DNA from: Amycolatopsis granulosa
GTDB lineage: Bacteria > Actinomycetota > Actinomycetes > Mycobacteriales > Pseudonocardiaceae
Length of the DNA stretch: 64,000 bases
NCBI RefSeq assembly: GCF_011758745.1
Contig: NZ_JAANOV010000001.1
Coordinates: forward strand, 3,038,001-3,102,000
Direction of reading: 5' to 3'
Each line of letters opens with the position of its first letter. Within the stretch, counting starts at the first letter, position 1. Below the pieces are notes generated by a model. That model saw nothing but the letters and a program-made list of their open reading frames with translations, was not told the DNA's origin and did not search any database. Shown here piece after piece: positions 16,993-27,723 of this stretch. A program made the translations under genes and the position numbers.

Positions 16993-18951
16993 TCAGCTAA
17001 TCGGTGATGCCGAAGTGTTCACGATCACCGTGAACGGCCCGACATCGCGCCGCTGGAATTCGGGCGACGCGAACAGTTCCGGCGCGAAACCCACCTCGTC
17101 CACCCGCAGCGGAACGGCGCGCGGGAACGTGTCCGAGGTGATCGGCGCCAACAATTTTCCGTCGTTACCTCGGCGCAACACGAACACGTTCGGTGCCTCG
17201 TGCGGATTCGCCCGCAGCCGGGCGAGCAGGTCCGCGGAGCCGCGGGCCGTGGCCCAGGACCGGATCTCGTCGTTGCGCTGCGCATACGCGCCCAGGGGAT
17301 TGGCGTAGTGCGGCGTCGTCTGCTGGAAACCCCAGTACGGTTCGAACGACAGCAACCGGTCGTGCGCCGACAACACGATGTTGCCGGTCGGCGGGCGCCC
17401 GGTCAGCTGGGCGATCGTGCTCACCAGCTGCGGCGTCCAGTACCCGTCCTGTTTCGGGTCGTGCTCGAAGTTCGCGTTCCAGCCGTCCGGGTAGTAATCG
17501 GACTCGGCGGTGTCCACGACGTCCTTGAGCGACGAGCTCACGATCGTCTGGGACACGGACACGGCGCCGAGCACGGCCAGGACGAACGCGACCGTGCGCA
17601 CCGGGCGGGCGCGGCCGGTCAGCTTCGGCAGCGCGCGCACCAGCTCGGCCAGCGCGAACACCCCGGCCACCGCCAGTACCACGTCGACGGTCACGATGAA
17701 CCGGAACGACAACAACGTTGTGCGCACCAGCAGGGCGAGGTTCGACAGCGCGAACCACGCGTAGACCAGCGCGGCCAGCACGAGCAGCACGAACGCGACC
17801 GGGTCGCGGCGGGCGCGCAGCAGCAACCAGACCAGCCCGGCCAGGCACAGCACGCCGAACGCGTTCACGGATGTGAACGGCATCGGGAAGTACGCGCTGA
17901 TCTCCGGCAGGAAGTGCGCGGCCACGTTCGGCTTGCCGAGACCGCCGGCGAGGATGAACGGCCCCCAGGTGATCAGGGCGAGCGCCGCGGTGACCGCCCC
18001 GATCACCACCAGGCGCAGCAGCAGCCGCCTGAGCACCGGCCCGGCCGGCTCCCCCGCGCGGATGGCCAGCACCAGGGTGATCAGGGCCAGCAGCACCACC
18101 GCTGCCACCCCGAACGCCACGTGCAACGTGTAGGTGACCGCGGAGAACCCCAGGTAGACACCGATCAGCACCAGCGTCCAGGCCGGCACCCGGCCGCGGA
18201 ACCGCAGCACCCGCCAGGCCAGCAGCATGATCGGCGCCAGCCACGCGGTGGTCGGCCACGCGTAGGGCTCCTCGGGCGCGACGGCGACGAACCCGGCCAG
18301 CACGGTCGCCACCGACGCGAGCAGCGCCATCCGCCGCCGCACGACGAGGCTCCACAACACGAACGCGACCACCCCGGACACCGCGGCCCAGGTGATCGAA
18401 TACGGCTTGTAGGCGGCCCAGCCCTCCAGGCCGAGCAGGTTCGCGAACCGGCCACCGAGCCAGAACCAGCCGCCCGGGTAGTAGGCGGCCAGGCCGTGGT
18501 AGTTCACGTCCGGCAGCCCCGCCGACGTGGTCAGCCGCTCCATGTACTGGAGGCGGAAGGTGTTGTCCACGCTGGAGCCGCCCAGGAAGAACCGGGTGCC
18601 CTGCAGCGGGATCGCCAGCAGCAGGGTGGACAGCGCGGTCAGCGCCGCCCAGCTGCCGCCCAGGCGCACCCACAGCGGCCAGCGGGCCGCGCGGGGGTAC
18701 ACCAGCGCGCCGAACAACAAGACCAGGATCGCCGCGACCGCCAGGTTGACCAGCGCGTCCGGCACGTACGTGCCCGGGTCGATCCGCAGCCGGTTCGCGC
18801 CGAACTGGAGCACGAGGCTGAGCACGACCGCGGCCACGATGCCCAGCACGAGCTCGGCCAGGGTGCGCCCGGGTCCGAGCCGGGTGAGCGGCTGGTGCTT
18901 CCCGGGTTCGGTCGCCGTGTCTCCGCCGGGCCGGGCCAAGGTGCTCGTCAC
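16993..18951 (-). CDS. aftA: Galactan 5-O-arabinofuranosyltransferase AftA (GT85)
   Basis: Adds the first arabinofuranose residues onto the galactan from decaprenyl-phospho-arabinose, outside the membrane. It has 652 residues (Rv3792 has about 640) with about 11-13 transmembrane helices and a C-terminal soluble part of ~150 residues. Family motifs are SVDNTFRLQYMERL with the catalytic aspartate in the first large loop, then AAYYPGGWFWLGGR and EPYAWPTTAW. The frame is open further upstream, but the GTG at 18951 overlaps the ubiA stop (GTGA) and gives a normal AftA start. No emb gene lies nearby, so the enzymes that extend the arabinan must be encoded elsewhere. Confidence 0.93.
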   Translation of the reverse strand: MTSTLARPGGDTATEPGKHQPLTRLGPGRTLAELVLGIVAAVVLSLVLQFGANRLRIDPGTYVPDALVNLAVAAILVLLFGALVYPRAARWPLWVRLGGSWAALTALSTLLLAIPLQGTRFFLGGSSVDNTFRLQYMERLTTSAGLPDVNYHGLAAYYPGGWFWLGGRFANLLGLEGWAAYKPYSITWAAVSGVVAFVLWSLVVRRRMALLASVATVLAGFVAVAPEEPYAWPTTAWLAPIMLLAWRVLRFRGRVPAWTLVLIGVYLGFSAVTYTLHVAFGVAAVVLLALITLVLAIRAGEPAGPVLRRLLLRLVVIGAVTAALALITWGPFILAGGLGKPNVAAHFLPEISAYFPMPFTSVNAFGVLCLAGLVWLLLRARRDPVAFVLLVLAALVYAWFALSNLALLVRTTLLSFRFIVTVDVVLAVAGVFALAELVRALPKLTGRARPVRTVAFVLAVLGAVSVSQTIVSSSLKDVVDTAESDYYPDGWNANFEHDPKQDGYWTPQLVSTIAQLTGRPPTGNIVLSAHDRLLSFEPYWGFQQTTPHYANPLGAYAQRNDEIRSWATARGSADLLARLRANPHEAPNVFVLRRGNDGKLLAPITSDTFPRAVPLRVDEVGFAPELFASPEFQRRDVGPFTVIVNTSASPIS

Positions 18952-20015
18952 AGGTAGAACGTGACCCCGAGGGTGGCGACCCACAGCACACCCAGGATCT
19001 GCAGGACGCGGTCCTTGAGCACGATTTCGTCCGGCGCGCCGGCGGTGCCGCCGTCCACGTCGACCGCGTACCGCAGCACCGCGATCACGAACGGCACCAT
19101 CGAGATGACCGGCCACACCGACTGGTCGGCCCTCTCCCGCAGCTCGAACGCCCACAGCGAGTAGGACATGATCAGGATCGCGGCCGCGGTGGCCCACACG
19201 AAGCGCAGGTAGCTGGCCGAGTACTTCTTCAGCGACGACCGGATCTTCGCCCCGGTCCGCTCGAACAACATGATCTCGGCGTACCGCTTGCCCGCCACCA
19301 TGAACAGCGAACCGAACGCCGTGACCAGCAGGAACCACTGCGACAGGGCGATGCCGGCCGCCACGCCACCGGCGATCGAGCGCATCAGGAAGCCCGACCC
19401 GACGATCGCCAGGTCGATCACCGGCTGGTGCTTCAGCCCGAAGCAGTAACCCAGCTGGACGGCCTCGTAGACTCCCAGCACGATCGCCAGCTGCGGGCTG
19501 GCCAGGAACGACACGGCCAGGCCGACGCCGAAGAGCAGCACCGCCACCACGTACGCGACGGGCACCGGCACGATCCCCGCCGCGATCGGCCGGTTCCGCT
19601 TCGTCGGGTGCGCCCGGTCGGCCTCCACGTCGATCGCGTCGTTGACCAGGTAGACCGACGACGCGACCAGGCTGAACGCCACGAAGGCGATGACCGCGTC
19701 GAGCAGCACCGTGCCGTTGGTGATCTGAGCCGCGGTGAACGGCGCGACGAAGACCAGGACGTTTTTCGCCCACTGCTTCGGCCGCGCGGTCTTGGCGATG
19801 CCGACGACCATGCCCAGCGGGCCGCGCTGCGCCGCCGGAGCGGTCGCGGCCGGCTCGGTGGCCGGCTCCCCCGGCTCCGCAGACTCCCCCGGCTCCGCGG
19901 ACTCGACGGGCTCCGCAGACTCCGCGGAGTCGCGGGTCTCCGCCGTCTCCGCCTCGGCCGTCTCGCTGGTTTCGTCCACGATCTCGGCTTCCGCGTTGTT
20001 CACTGATTTGGTCAC
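18948..20015 (-). CDS. ubiA: Decaprenyl-phosphate phosphoribosyltransferase UbiA (Rv3806c-like)
   Basis: Transfers 5-phosphoribose from PRPP to decaprenyl phosphate, the entry step to the arabinose donor. It has 355 residues: an acidic low-complexity N-terminus of ~65 residues with SAEP(V/G)E repeats, then ARPKQWAKN (phosphate-binding), NDAIDVEAD (NDxxDxxxD at 125-133), HPTKRNRPIA, and about nine helices. The GTG at 20015 has an AGGG ribosome binding site eight bases upstream and lies 10 bases after the phosphatase stop. The N-terminal extension is absent from the ~300-residue mycobacterial enzyme. Confidence 0.95.
   Translation of the reverse strand: MTKSVNNAEAEIVDETSETAEAETAETRDSAESAEPVESAEPGESAEPGEPATEPAATAPAAQRGPLGMVVGIAKTARPKQWAKNVLVFVAPFTAAQITNGTVLLDAVIAFVAFSLVASSVYLVNDAIDVEADRAHPTKRNRPIAAGIVPVPVAYVVAVLLFGVGLAVSFLASPQLAIVLGVYEAVQLGYCFGLKHQPVIDLAIVGSGFLMRSIAGGVAAGIALSQWFLLVTAFGSLFMVAGKRYAEIMLFERTGAKIRSSLKKYSASYLRFVWATAAAILIMSYSLWAFELRERADQSVWPVISMVPFVIAVLRYAVDVDGGTAGAPDEIVLKDRVLQILGVLWVATLGVTFYL
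19848..19931 (-). repeat. SAEPxE repeat-coding stretch in ubiA
   Basis: This stretch encodes about residues 29-56 of UbiA, including three near copies of a five-residue unit (SAEPV E, SAEPG E, SAEPG E) followed by PATEPA. The DNA shows the same imperfect 15-base repeat, so its length may vary between strains. Confidence 0.7.
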
Positions 20016-20025
20016 GGGTGGTTCC

Positions 20026-21814
<1,789 letters not shown>

Positions 21815-22699
21815 CTATCGCGCGCCACGCAGGCCCGGCAGCACGTCGGCGACCACTTCTTCGAGCACCGCCTCGCGGCCCGCGTACGGGCCGGACGACC
21901 GCGGCCAGTGCACGACGACGTCGGTGAAGCCCAGCTCTGCGGCGCGGCCCGCCGCATCCACGAACGCCTGCTTGCTGACCAGGGAAAACACCGGCGAGGC
22001 GTCCAGGGTGAGGTACCGGTGGACCTCGTGGCCGGCACGGCGCGAGTCGGCCAGCGTCTGCTCGAAGCGCTCCGTCAGCCCGGCCACCCCGCGCCACCAG
22101 TCGTCGAGCGACTCGGTGTCCGGGCCGGTCGTCACCCAGCCGCCACCATAAGTTGCCGCAATCTTCATCCCGCGCGGTCCGTTCGCCGCGATGAGGAACG
22201 GAATCCGCGGCCGTTGCACGCACCCGGGCAGGTTTCGCGCGCCGCGCGCCGTGTAGTACGTGCCCGCGTAGTCGAACCGGTCGGTGGTGAGCAGGCCGTC
22301 GAGTGCTTCGACGAACTCGGCGAACCGGTCGGAGCGCCGGCGCGGGGACAGCTCCTCGCCGCCCAGCACGCCCGCGTCGTACCCCAGGCCGCCGGCGCCG
22401 ATGCCCAGCACGAGCCTGCCGTCGGAGACGTCGTCGAGGCTGATCAGCTCGCGGGCGAACGGCACCGGGTGGCGGAAGTTGGGCGAGGCGACGAACGTGC
22501 CGAGCCGGATGGTGGAGGTGACCATCGCCGCGGCGGTCAGCGTGGGCACGGCGGAGAACCACGGGCCGTCCACCAGCGTCCGCCAGCCGAGGTGGTCATA
22601 GGTCCAGGCGTGGTCGAAGCCGTACTCCTCGGCCGCCCGCCACTTCGGCTCGGCCGCCCACCACCGGTCGTCGGGAAGAATCACGATGCCTACGCGCAC
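21815..22699 (-). CDS. LLM-class (luciferase-like) flavin/F420-dependent oxidoreductase
   Basis: 294-residue TIM-barrel oxidoreductase using FMN or F420. Family signs are VGIVILPDDRW at the start, FDHAWTYDHLGW (~28), TIRLGTFVASPNFRHP (~63), DDVSDGRLVLGIGAGG (~88) and AANGPRGMKIAATYGGGW (~170). F420 use is plausible in an actinobacterium, but I see no decisive motif. It lies 48 bases before glf on the same strand, though glf has its own promoter. Substrate unknown. Confidence 0.9.
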   Translation of the reverse strand: MRVGIVILPDDRWWAAEPKWRAAEEYGFDHAWTYDHLGWRTLVDGPWFSAVPTLTAAAMVTSTIRLGTFVASPNFRHPVPFARELISLDDVSDGRLVLGIGAGGLGYDAGVLGGEELSPRRRSDRFAEFVEALDGLLTTDRFDYAGTYYTARGARNLPGCVQRPRIPFLIAANGPRGMKIAATYGGGWVTTGPDTESLDDWWRGVAGLTERFEQTLADSRRAGHEVHRYLTLDASPVFSLVSKQAFVDAAGRAAELGFTDVVVHWPRSSGPYAGREAVLEEVVADVLPGLRGAR

Positions 22700-22762
22700 T
22701 CGTCCACGCTAGCGGTCAGCACCGACGATTCGGCCGGCCGCACCCCAAGGGACAATGGGGGT

Positions 22763-23578
22763 GTGGACAAACCCCTGCTGATCGCCTCGGACGTGGACGG
22801 CACCCTGCTCGACCCGATGGAACGCATGTCGCCACGCACCGCGGCGGTGCTGCACCGCGCCGGCGAGGCGGGGGTTCCGGTCGTGCTCGCCACCGGCCGC
22901 CCGCCGCGCTGGATCCCGGCCGTCGCCGGGCCCGGCGGGCTGACCGGTTACGCCGTCTGCGCCAACGGCGCCGTGCTGTACGACATCGCCGCCGACGAGG
23001 TGGTCAGCGTGCACGGCGCGCTGGAGCCGATGCTGCTCACCGACGCGGTCGGCGAGCTGAGCAGGGTGCTGCCGGGGTGCGGGTTCGCCGCGGAACGGGT
23101 CGGCAGGCACGCCCTCGACCCCGAGGTGCAGCACCTGGTCATCGAGCACGGCTACCGCAACCCGTGGGGCGACGGCGAGGGCGCGCGGGTGTCGCGGGCC
23201 GAGATCGTCGGTCGTCCGGCGGTGAAACTGCTGGTCAGCCACCCGGACATGACCTCGGACGAGATGGCCCGCGTGGCCAGGGCGGTGCTCGACGAGTCGG
23301 TGGACATCACGTTCTCGGCGAGCGGCGGGCTGATCGAGATCGCCGCGCACGGCATCACCAAGGCGACCGGGCTGGCCGAGGTCGCGGAGCGGTTCGGGGT
23401 ACCGGTCGAGCGGATCATCGCGTTCGGCGACATGCCCAACGACGTGGAGATGCTGAAGTGGGCCGGGCACGGCGTGGCGATGGCGAACGCGCACCCGGAC
23501 GTCCTCGCCGTCGCCGACGAGGTGACGGGCCCGAACAGCGAGGACGGCGTCGCGCAGGTGCTCGAACGCTGGTTCTAG
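22763..23578 (+). CDS. HAD-superfamily Cof-type phosphatase (Rv3813c-like)
   Basis: 271-residue sugar- or nucleotide-phosphate phosphatase of the Cof/IIB branch. Motif I is ASDVDGTLLD with the nucleophile Asp near residue 10, motif II is LATGRPP, and motif IV is FGDMPNDVEML near residue 220. A cap domain lies between. The GTG start at 22763 gives the canonical N-terminus. In actinobacteria a Cof-type gene is often found near serS/pheA and glf, as here. Physiological substrate unknown. The stop overlaps the stop of the convergent gene by four bases. Confidence 0.92.
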   Translation: MDKPLLIASDVDGTLLDPMERMSPRTAAVLHRAGEAGVPVVLATGRPPRWIPAVAGPGGLTGYAVCANGAVLYDIAADEVVSVHGALEPMLLTDAVGELSRVLPGCGFAAERVGRHALDPEVQHLVIEHGYRNPWGDGEGARVSRAEIVGRPAVKLLVSHPDMTSDEMARVARAVLDESVDITFSASGGLIEIAAHGITKATGLAEVAERFGVPVERIIAFGDMPNDVEMLKWAGHGVAMANAHPDVLAVADEVTGPNSEDGVAQVLERWF

Positions 23579-24921
23579 GGGCAGGGCACGTAGGTCAGGT
23601 TGCCGTCGCCGGCGAGTTGCGCGAGCAGCCGGGACTCCACGTCGCCGCGCAGGTAGACCGTGAGCCAGCCGAGGCCGGTGCGCTGGAACGTGGCGACCTC
23701 GTACCGCTGGGCGTACTGCTCGGCGATGCCGCAGTCCTGCGCCCGCGCGTACCAGGCCAGGGGCGCGGCGAGCACCGGCAGGCCGAAGTGCGCCACCGGC
23801 GCGTACTCGTCCGCGGGCCCGGACGCGGTGACACCGGTGATCCGCATCCGCGAGCCCGCGCGGAAGGCCAGTGCAGCGTTGCCCGACGTGTCGATCACCG
23901 AGCCCGCCGGGAGCCGGTCACGCAGCCAGTGCCCGATCTCGGTGGTCTGCGCCAGCCGCTCGCGCTCGGCGTGCACGACCTGCTGGACGGCGAAGGCGAC
24001 CGGCACGCTGACCGCGCACAGCACGAGCGCGACCAGCGGCACGACCCGTCGCTCGGCCAGGCTCCGCCGCGGTCGCGGCGACGGCTGGTTCCGGCGTTCC
24101 CCGGCCTTCTCGCACAGCACAGCCACCGCGACCGCGGCCAGGGTGCACAACAGGAACCCGTACGACAGCTGGGCCGACGCCGGCCACTCCGGTCTGGCGC
24201 GGCCGTAGTAGGTCGCCTCCCACACCCACCACGGCACGAGGAACACCAGTGCGCCCAGCAGGTACCCGGCGGGGCCCCACCAGCTGGCGCGGCGCCGCAC
24301 CGCGGTCAGCACCAGCCACAGCTCACCCAGCACCGCGAGGACCGCGCCGTCGGAGCGGGTCATCACGGCCAGCGCGGCGAGCACCCCCGCGACCAGCGGG
24401 TGCCCGGCGGCCAGGGCCAGGCACACGGCCAGCACGAGCAGGACGAACAGCGGCGTCTCGGTACCGGCCAGCCCGTGGGCGGCGAGGATGCTCGCGCCGG
24501 CCGTCAGCAGCGCCGCGACCACCGCGGCCCCGCGGGCGAACCGCTCCGCCAGCAGGTACGCCAGGACGACGCAGCCGAGGGTCGCGGCGATGCCGAGGAC
24601 GACCGCCGCGGTCACGATGTCCACACCGAACGCCGCAGCCGGCAGCGTGACCAGCACCAGCCACAGGAAGTTCGGCAGGCCCTGGGTCTGCTCGCCGATC
24701 GTGTAGACCGCGCCGTAGCCCTCCGCGATGTTGCGCGCGTAGCGGAAGGTGACGAACGCGTCGTCCGGCACCGTCGCCACGACGATCTGCAGGACCAGGG
24801 CGAACACCAGCGCGAGCACCACGATCCAGGCCCGGTGGGCGCGCCCGTTGCCGACCCGCGGCCACACCGCGATCGCGACCCCCGCCAGCGTCAGCCACGC
24901 GGCGACCAGGGCACCAGGCAC
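23575..24921 (-). CDS. GT-C membrane glycosyltransferase, AftB-like
   Basis: 448 residues with about ten transmembrane helices. The first outer loop reads VPDDAFVTFRYARNIAEGYG and then GLPNFLW; GLAGTETPLFVLL and MTRSDGAVLAVLGE follow. This order matches AftB-type transferases that use decaprenyl-phospho-arabinose (and related mannosyltransferases). The C-terminal soluble domain is short (~120 residues) and appears to lack the carbohydrate-binding part of the 710-residue relative at 13989. The GTG at 24921 has a good ribosome binding site (GAGGG). It is divergent from the membrane-protein gene at 25023. Linkage made is unknown. Confidence 0.75.
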   Translation of the reverse strand: MPGALVAAWLTLAGVAIAVWPRVGNGRAHRAWIVVLALVFALVLQIVVATVPDDAFVTFRYARNIAEGYGAVYTIGEQTQGLPNFLWLVLVTLPAAAFGVDIVTAAVVLGIAATLGCVVLAYLLAERFARGAAVVAALLTAGASILAAHGLAGTETPLFVLLVLAVCLALAAGHPLVAGVLAALAVMTRSDGAVLAVLGELWLVLTAVRRRASWWGPAGYLLGALVFLVPWWVWEATYYGRARPEWPASAQLSYGFLLCTLAAVAVAVLCEKAGERRNQPSPRPRRSLAERRVVPLVALVLCAVSVPVAFAVQQVVHAERERLAQTTEIGHWLRDRLPAGSVIDTSGNAALAFRAGSRMRITGVTASGPADEYAPVAHFGLPVLAAPLAWYARAQDCGIAEQYAQRYEVATFQRTGLGWLTVYLRGDVESRLLAQLAGDGNLTYVPCP

Positions 24922-25022
24922 TTCTCACCCTCCGTGACGCCGCTCCACCCTCTCCGTCAGTATCGTTCTCGCGCACGAATTGTTTCGGCCTCGACATTTT
25001 TGGCGGTCCCTTGCCCATCCCG

Positions 25023-26867
25023 ATGAGCGCTCCCGGCGCCGCCGCGACGATCGCGGTGTACCTGCTGGTGCTCTTCACGCCCGGCCTGCTGATCGGCGCG
25101 CTCGCCGGTGCCCGCGGCTGGCTGCTGGCGGGGCTGGCGCCGCTGCTGACGTATTTCGCCGCCGGGCTGGCCGGGCCGTGGTACGCGCAGCTCGGTGTGC
25201 CGTTCAACGTCCCGACCTTCCTGGTGGCCGTGCTGGTGGCGGCCGCGATCGCGTTCCTGGTGGGCCGCCGCCGGGTTGCCGAGCCGGGTGTGTGGGACCG
25301 GCGCGGGCACCTCGCGGTCGCGCTGTGCCTGCTGGCGGGCGCGGCGGTCGGCGCGCGCACCGTGCTGAGCGGCATCGGGCGGCTCAACGCCGTGCCACAG
25401 GGCTTCGACGCGGTGTACCACGGCAACGGCATCCGCTACATCGCCGAGACCGGCGACGGCAGTCTGACGGGTACCGGGACGGTCAACTGGTACCCGAACG
25501 GGTCGTTCTACCCGAACGCCTACCACCTGGTCGGGTCGATCGTGTATCGGCTGACCGGGGCGGAGATCCCGGCGGTGCTCAACGCGAACACGGTGCTGCT
25601 GCCCGGGTTGCTGGCGTTGTCGCTGGTCGTGCTGGTGCGGGCGTTCCGGGGCCGGGCGGTGCTGGCCGGGGCGGTCGCGCTGGTGTGCGTGGCGCCGGTG
25701 ACACTGCTGTACGAGGCCCTCGACTTCGGGCCGCTGCTGCCGTTCCTGCTGGGGATCGCACTGACGCCGCTGGTCGCGGTGGTGCTCGACGGCTACCTGC
25801 GGCGCCCCGCGCCGGACAGCGGGTTCCTGCTGGTCGCGGCCGCGGTCGGACTGCTGACCATCCACTCCTCGACGCTGTTCGGCGGGCTGCTGTTCGCGTT
25901 GCCGCTGCTGGTGAGCCGGTGGCGGCGGCTGTGGCGGCTGCTGCCGATCGCGGTGGCCGGGCTGCTGCTCGGGTGGCTCCAGCTGTTCGGGGCGATCGGG
26001 CTGGCCGCCGGGCCGCTGCCGTACAACGGGTGGCCGACGGCCGCGTCGGCGAACACCGCGGTCGGCATCCTGCTCACGTTCGAGCACGTGGCACCGCATC
26101 CGCAGCTGTGGCTGTCGGCGGCGCTGGTGCTCGGGATCGTGCGGTGGCAGCGGCTGGGGTCCCTGCGCTGGGTGGCCGGGACGGCGCTGCTGTTCGGCGT
26201 GTTCGCGGTGGCGGTGTTGTCCTCGGGGAACCCGCTGGTCAAGGCGGTGTCGCGGCCGTGGTGGAACGATCCGTACCGGTTCATCGCGATGGCGGCCATC
26301 CCGTGCTGCCTGCTGGCCGCGCACGGGCTGGCGGAGATCCAGCGGTGGCTGCGGGACCTGGCCCCGCGCTGGGCCTGGGTGGCCGGAGTGGTCACGCTGG
26401 CGGGCTTCGCGGTCGCGACCAACGGCCTGTACTCGACGTCGAACGCCGACGTCGTACGGCCGGCGTACGCCGCGGACGGCGACCTCCCGCTGAACCGGGG
26501 TGAGGCGCAGGCGATGCTGGAACTGGGGAAGCTCGCCGGGCCGGGTGACTGGGCCATGAACGACCGGGCCGACGGGACGGCGTGGACCTACGCGCTGAGC
26601 GGGGTGCGCCCGGTCGCCGGCCACTTCGACCCGGCCTTACCACCGGCGGACGCCGTGCTGCTGGCCGCCCACTTCCGCGAGTACGAGACGAACCCGCTGG
26701 TGCGGGAGGCGGTGCAGCGGCTGCACATCCGGTGGGTGATCCTCGGGCACGGCGGCTACCCGCGCGGCGCCGAACGCCCACCCGGTCTGCGGGACCTGGA
26801 CGGGCTGCCGTTCCTGACGGTCGCCTACCGCAACGCGGACGCGGTGGTGTACGAGCTGGTGCGCTGA
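25023..26867 (+). CDS. Large polytopic membrane protein, DUF6541/Rv3779-like
   Basis: 614 residues from the ATG at 25023, with about 13 hydrophobic helices and a C-terminal soluble part of ~130 residues. The second part of the N-terminal region holds QGFDAVYHGNGIRYI, then NWYPNGSFYPNAYH; this acidic/aromatic loop is the family's hallmark. The family (Rv3779 in M. tuberculosis) is thought to be GT-C-like and involved in envelope glycans, but no reaction is settled to my knowledge. A TTG at 25011 is a weaker start. The 3' end overlaps the convergent UPF0104 gene by 43 bases. Confidence 0.75.
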   Translation: MSAPGAAATIAVYLLVLFTPGLLIGALAGARGWLLAGLAPLLTYFAAGLAGPWYAQLGVPFNVPTFLVAVLVAAAIAFLVGRRRVAEPGVWDRRGHLAVALCLLAGAAVGARTVLSGIGRLNAVPQGFDAVYHGNGIRYIAETGDGSLTGTGTVNWYPNGSFYPNAYHLVGSIVYRLTGAEIPAVLNANTVLLPGLLALSLVVLVRAFRGRAVLAGAVALVCVAPVTLLYEALDFGPLLPFLLGIALTPLVAVVLDGYLRRPAPDSGFLLVAAAVGLLTIHSSTLFGGLLFALPLLVSRWRRLWRLLPIAVAGLLLGWLQLFGAIGLAAGPLPYNGWPTAASANTAVGILLTFEHVAPHPQLWLSAALVLGIVRWQRLGSLRWVAGTALLFGVFAVAVLSSGNPLVKAVSRPWWNDPYRFIAMAAIPCCLLAAHGLAEIQRWLRDLAPRWAWVAGVVTLAGFAVATNGLYSTSNADVVRPAYAADGDLPLNRGEAQAMLELGKLAGPGDWAMNDRADGTAWTYALSGVRPVAGHFDPALPPADAVLLAAHFREYETNPLVREAVQRLHIRWVILGHGGYPRGAERPPGLRDLDGLPFLTVAYRNADAVVYELVR

Positions 26868-27718
26868 CCGGCGACCGCGAGCAGCGCGGTCAGCACGTCG
26901 GCCACCGTGAACATCACCCGGGACACCAGGGCGAACGCCAGCGCCTGCCCGGCGGTGAACCCGGCCGTGCCGAGCAGGGCCACCAGCACGGCCTCACGGA
27001 CACCGGCGCCGCTGGGCAGCAGGAACGCGAAGGTGCCCGCGGTCATGGCGATCGCCATCGCGCCGACGCAGGACGGAAAACCCACGGACGGGGCGAGCAG
27101 CCACAGGTGCAGGCCCTGCAGCGACCACGCCAGCACCGAGGCCCCGAACGCCCGGCCGATCGCCGGCAGGCTCAGCGACCGGGGCTGCGGGTCGCGGCGC
27201 AGCACGCGCAGCACCAGCCCGGTGCCCCACGCCAGGACGCGCGGGTGCAGCGCCACCAGCCCGATCGGCAGCAGCACCAGCAGCCACCGGGCCGGGCCCG
27301 CGACCGGCAGCGCGAACACCGACAGCAGCAGCGCGGCGACCAGCCCGATGCCGAACTGCACGAGCGAACCGGTGAAGATCCGCGCCCGGGACACCCCGGC
27401 CTTGCGGCCCAGCTCCATCTGCAGCAGGTACGCCCACACGGACCCCGGCACGTACTTGCCCAGCTGCCCGACCAGGCAGATCCGCGCGCCGCGCCGGTAC
27501 CCCACCCGGTCGCCGAGGCCGTCGACCACCACCTGCCAGCCGTAGGTCGACACCGCGATGCTCGCGGCCAGCGCGGCGAGGCTCAGCACCGCCGCCGGCC
27601 AGGCGATCGAGTGCAGCGTGTGCCAGAACTCCGCCCAGTCGGCGACCAGCACCCGCACCACGAACGCGGCCACGACGGCCAGCGCCACCCAGCGGGCGGC
27701 GTCGAGGAGTCGGTTCAT
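26825..27718 (-). CDS. UPF0104/LPG-synthase transmembrane-domain protein, flippase-like
   Basis: 297 residues with about eight transmembrane helices and the family motifs YGWQVVVDGLG, GQLGKYVPGSVWAYLLQ and LLPSGAGVREAVL. Members often accompany glycolipid synthesis and have been proposed to move lipid-linked intermediates across the membrane. It is the last gene of the seven-gene acyl/amino-sugar operon, starting five bases after luxC, so export of that product is an attractive role (inference). Its 3' end overlaps the convergent gene by 43 bases. Confidence 0.87.
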   Translation of the reverse strand: MNRLLDAARWVALAVVAAFVVRVLVADWAEFWHTLHSIAWPAAVLSLAALAASIAVSTYGWQVVVDGLGDRVGYRRGARICLVGQLGKYVPGSVWAYLLQMELGRKAGVSRARIFTGSLVQFGIGLVAALLLSVFALPVAGPARWLLVLLPIGLVALHPRVLAWGTGLVLRVLRRDPQPRSLSLPAIGRAFGASVLAWSLQGLHLWLLAPSVGFPSCVGAMAIAMTAGTFAFLLPSGAGVREAVLVALLGTAGFTAGQALAFALVSRVMFTVADVLTALLAVAGQRTSSYTTASALR

Positions 27719-27723
27719 CGCGG

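Noticed and set aside
13896-17000. A plus-strand open frame of over 1000 codons across the GT-C gene and the unknown gene
   Set aside because: It is the antisense shadow of two minus-strand genes; its translation is Arg/His/Pro-rich low complexity with no domain.
16993-19773. Long frame extending AftA upstream by ~270 codons
   Set aside because: The extension is a wrong-frame reading of ubiA; the GTG at 18951 coupled to the ubiA stop gives a normal AftA length.
21815-22699. LLM oxidoreductase as the luciferase partner of LuxC/LuxE
   Set aside because: Single LLM proteins are common F420/FMN enzymes; it is in another operon 5 kb away and has no luxAB pair.
21908-23578. Extension of the HAD phosphatase to 556 residues
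   Set aside because: The extra part is antisense to the LLM gene and Arg-rich; the family N-terminus starts at 22763.
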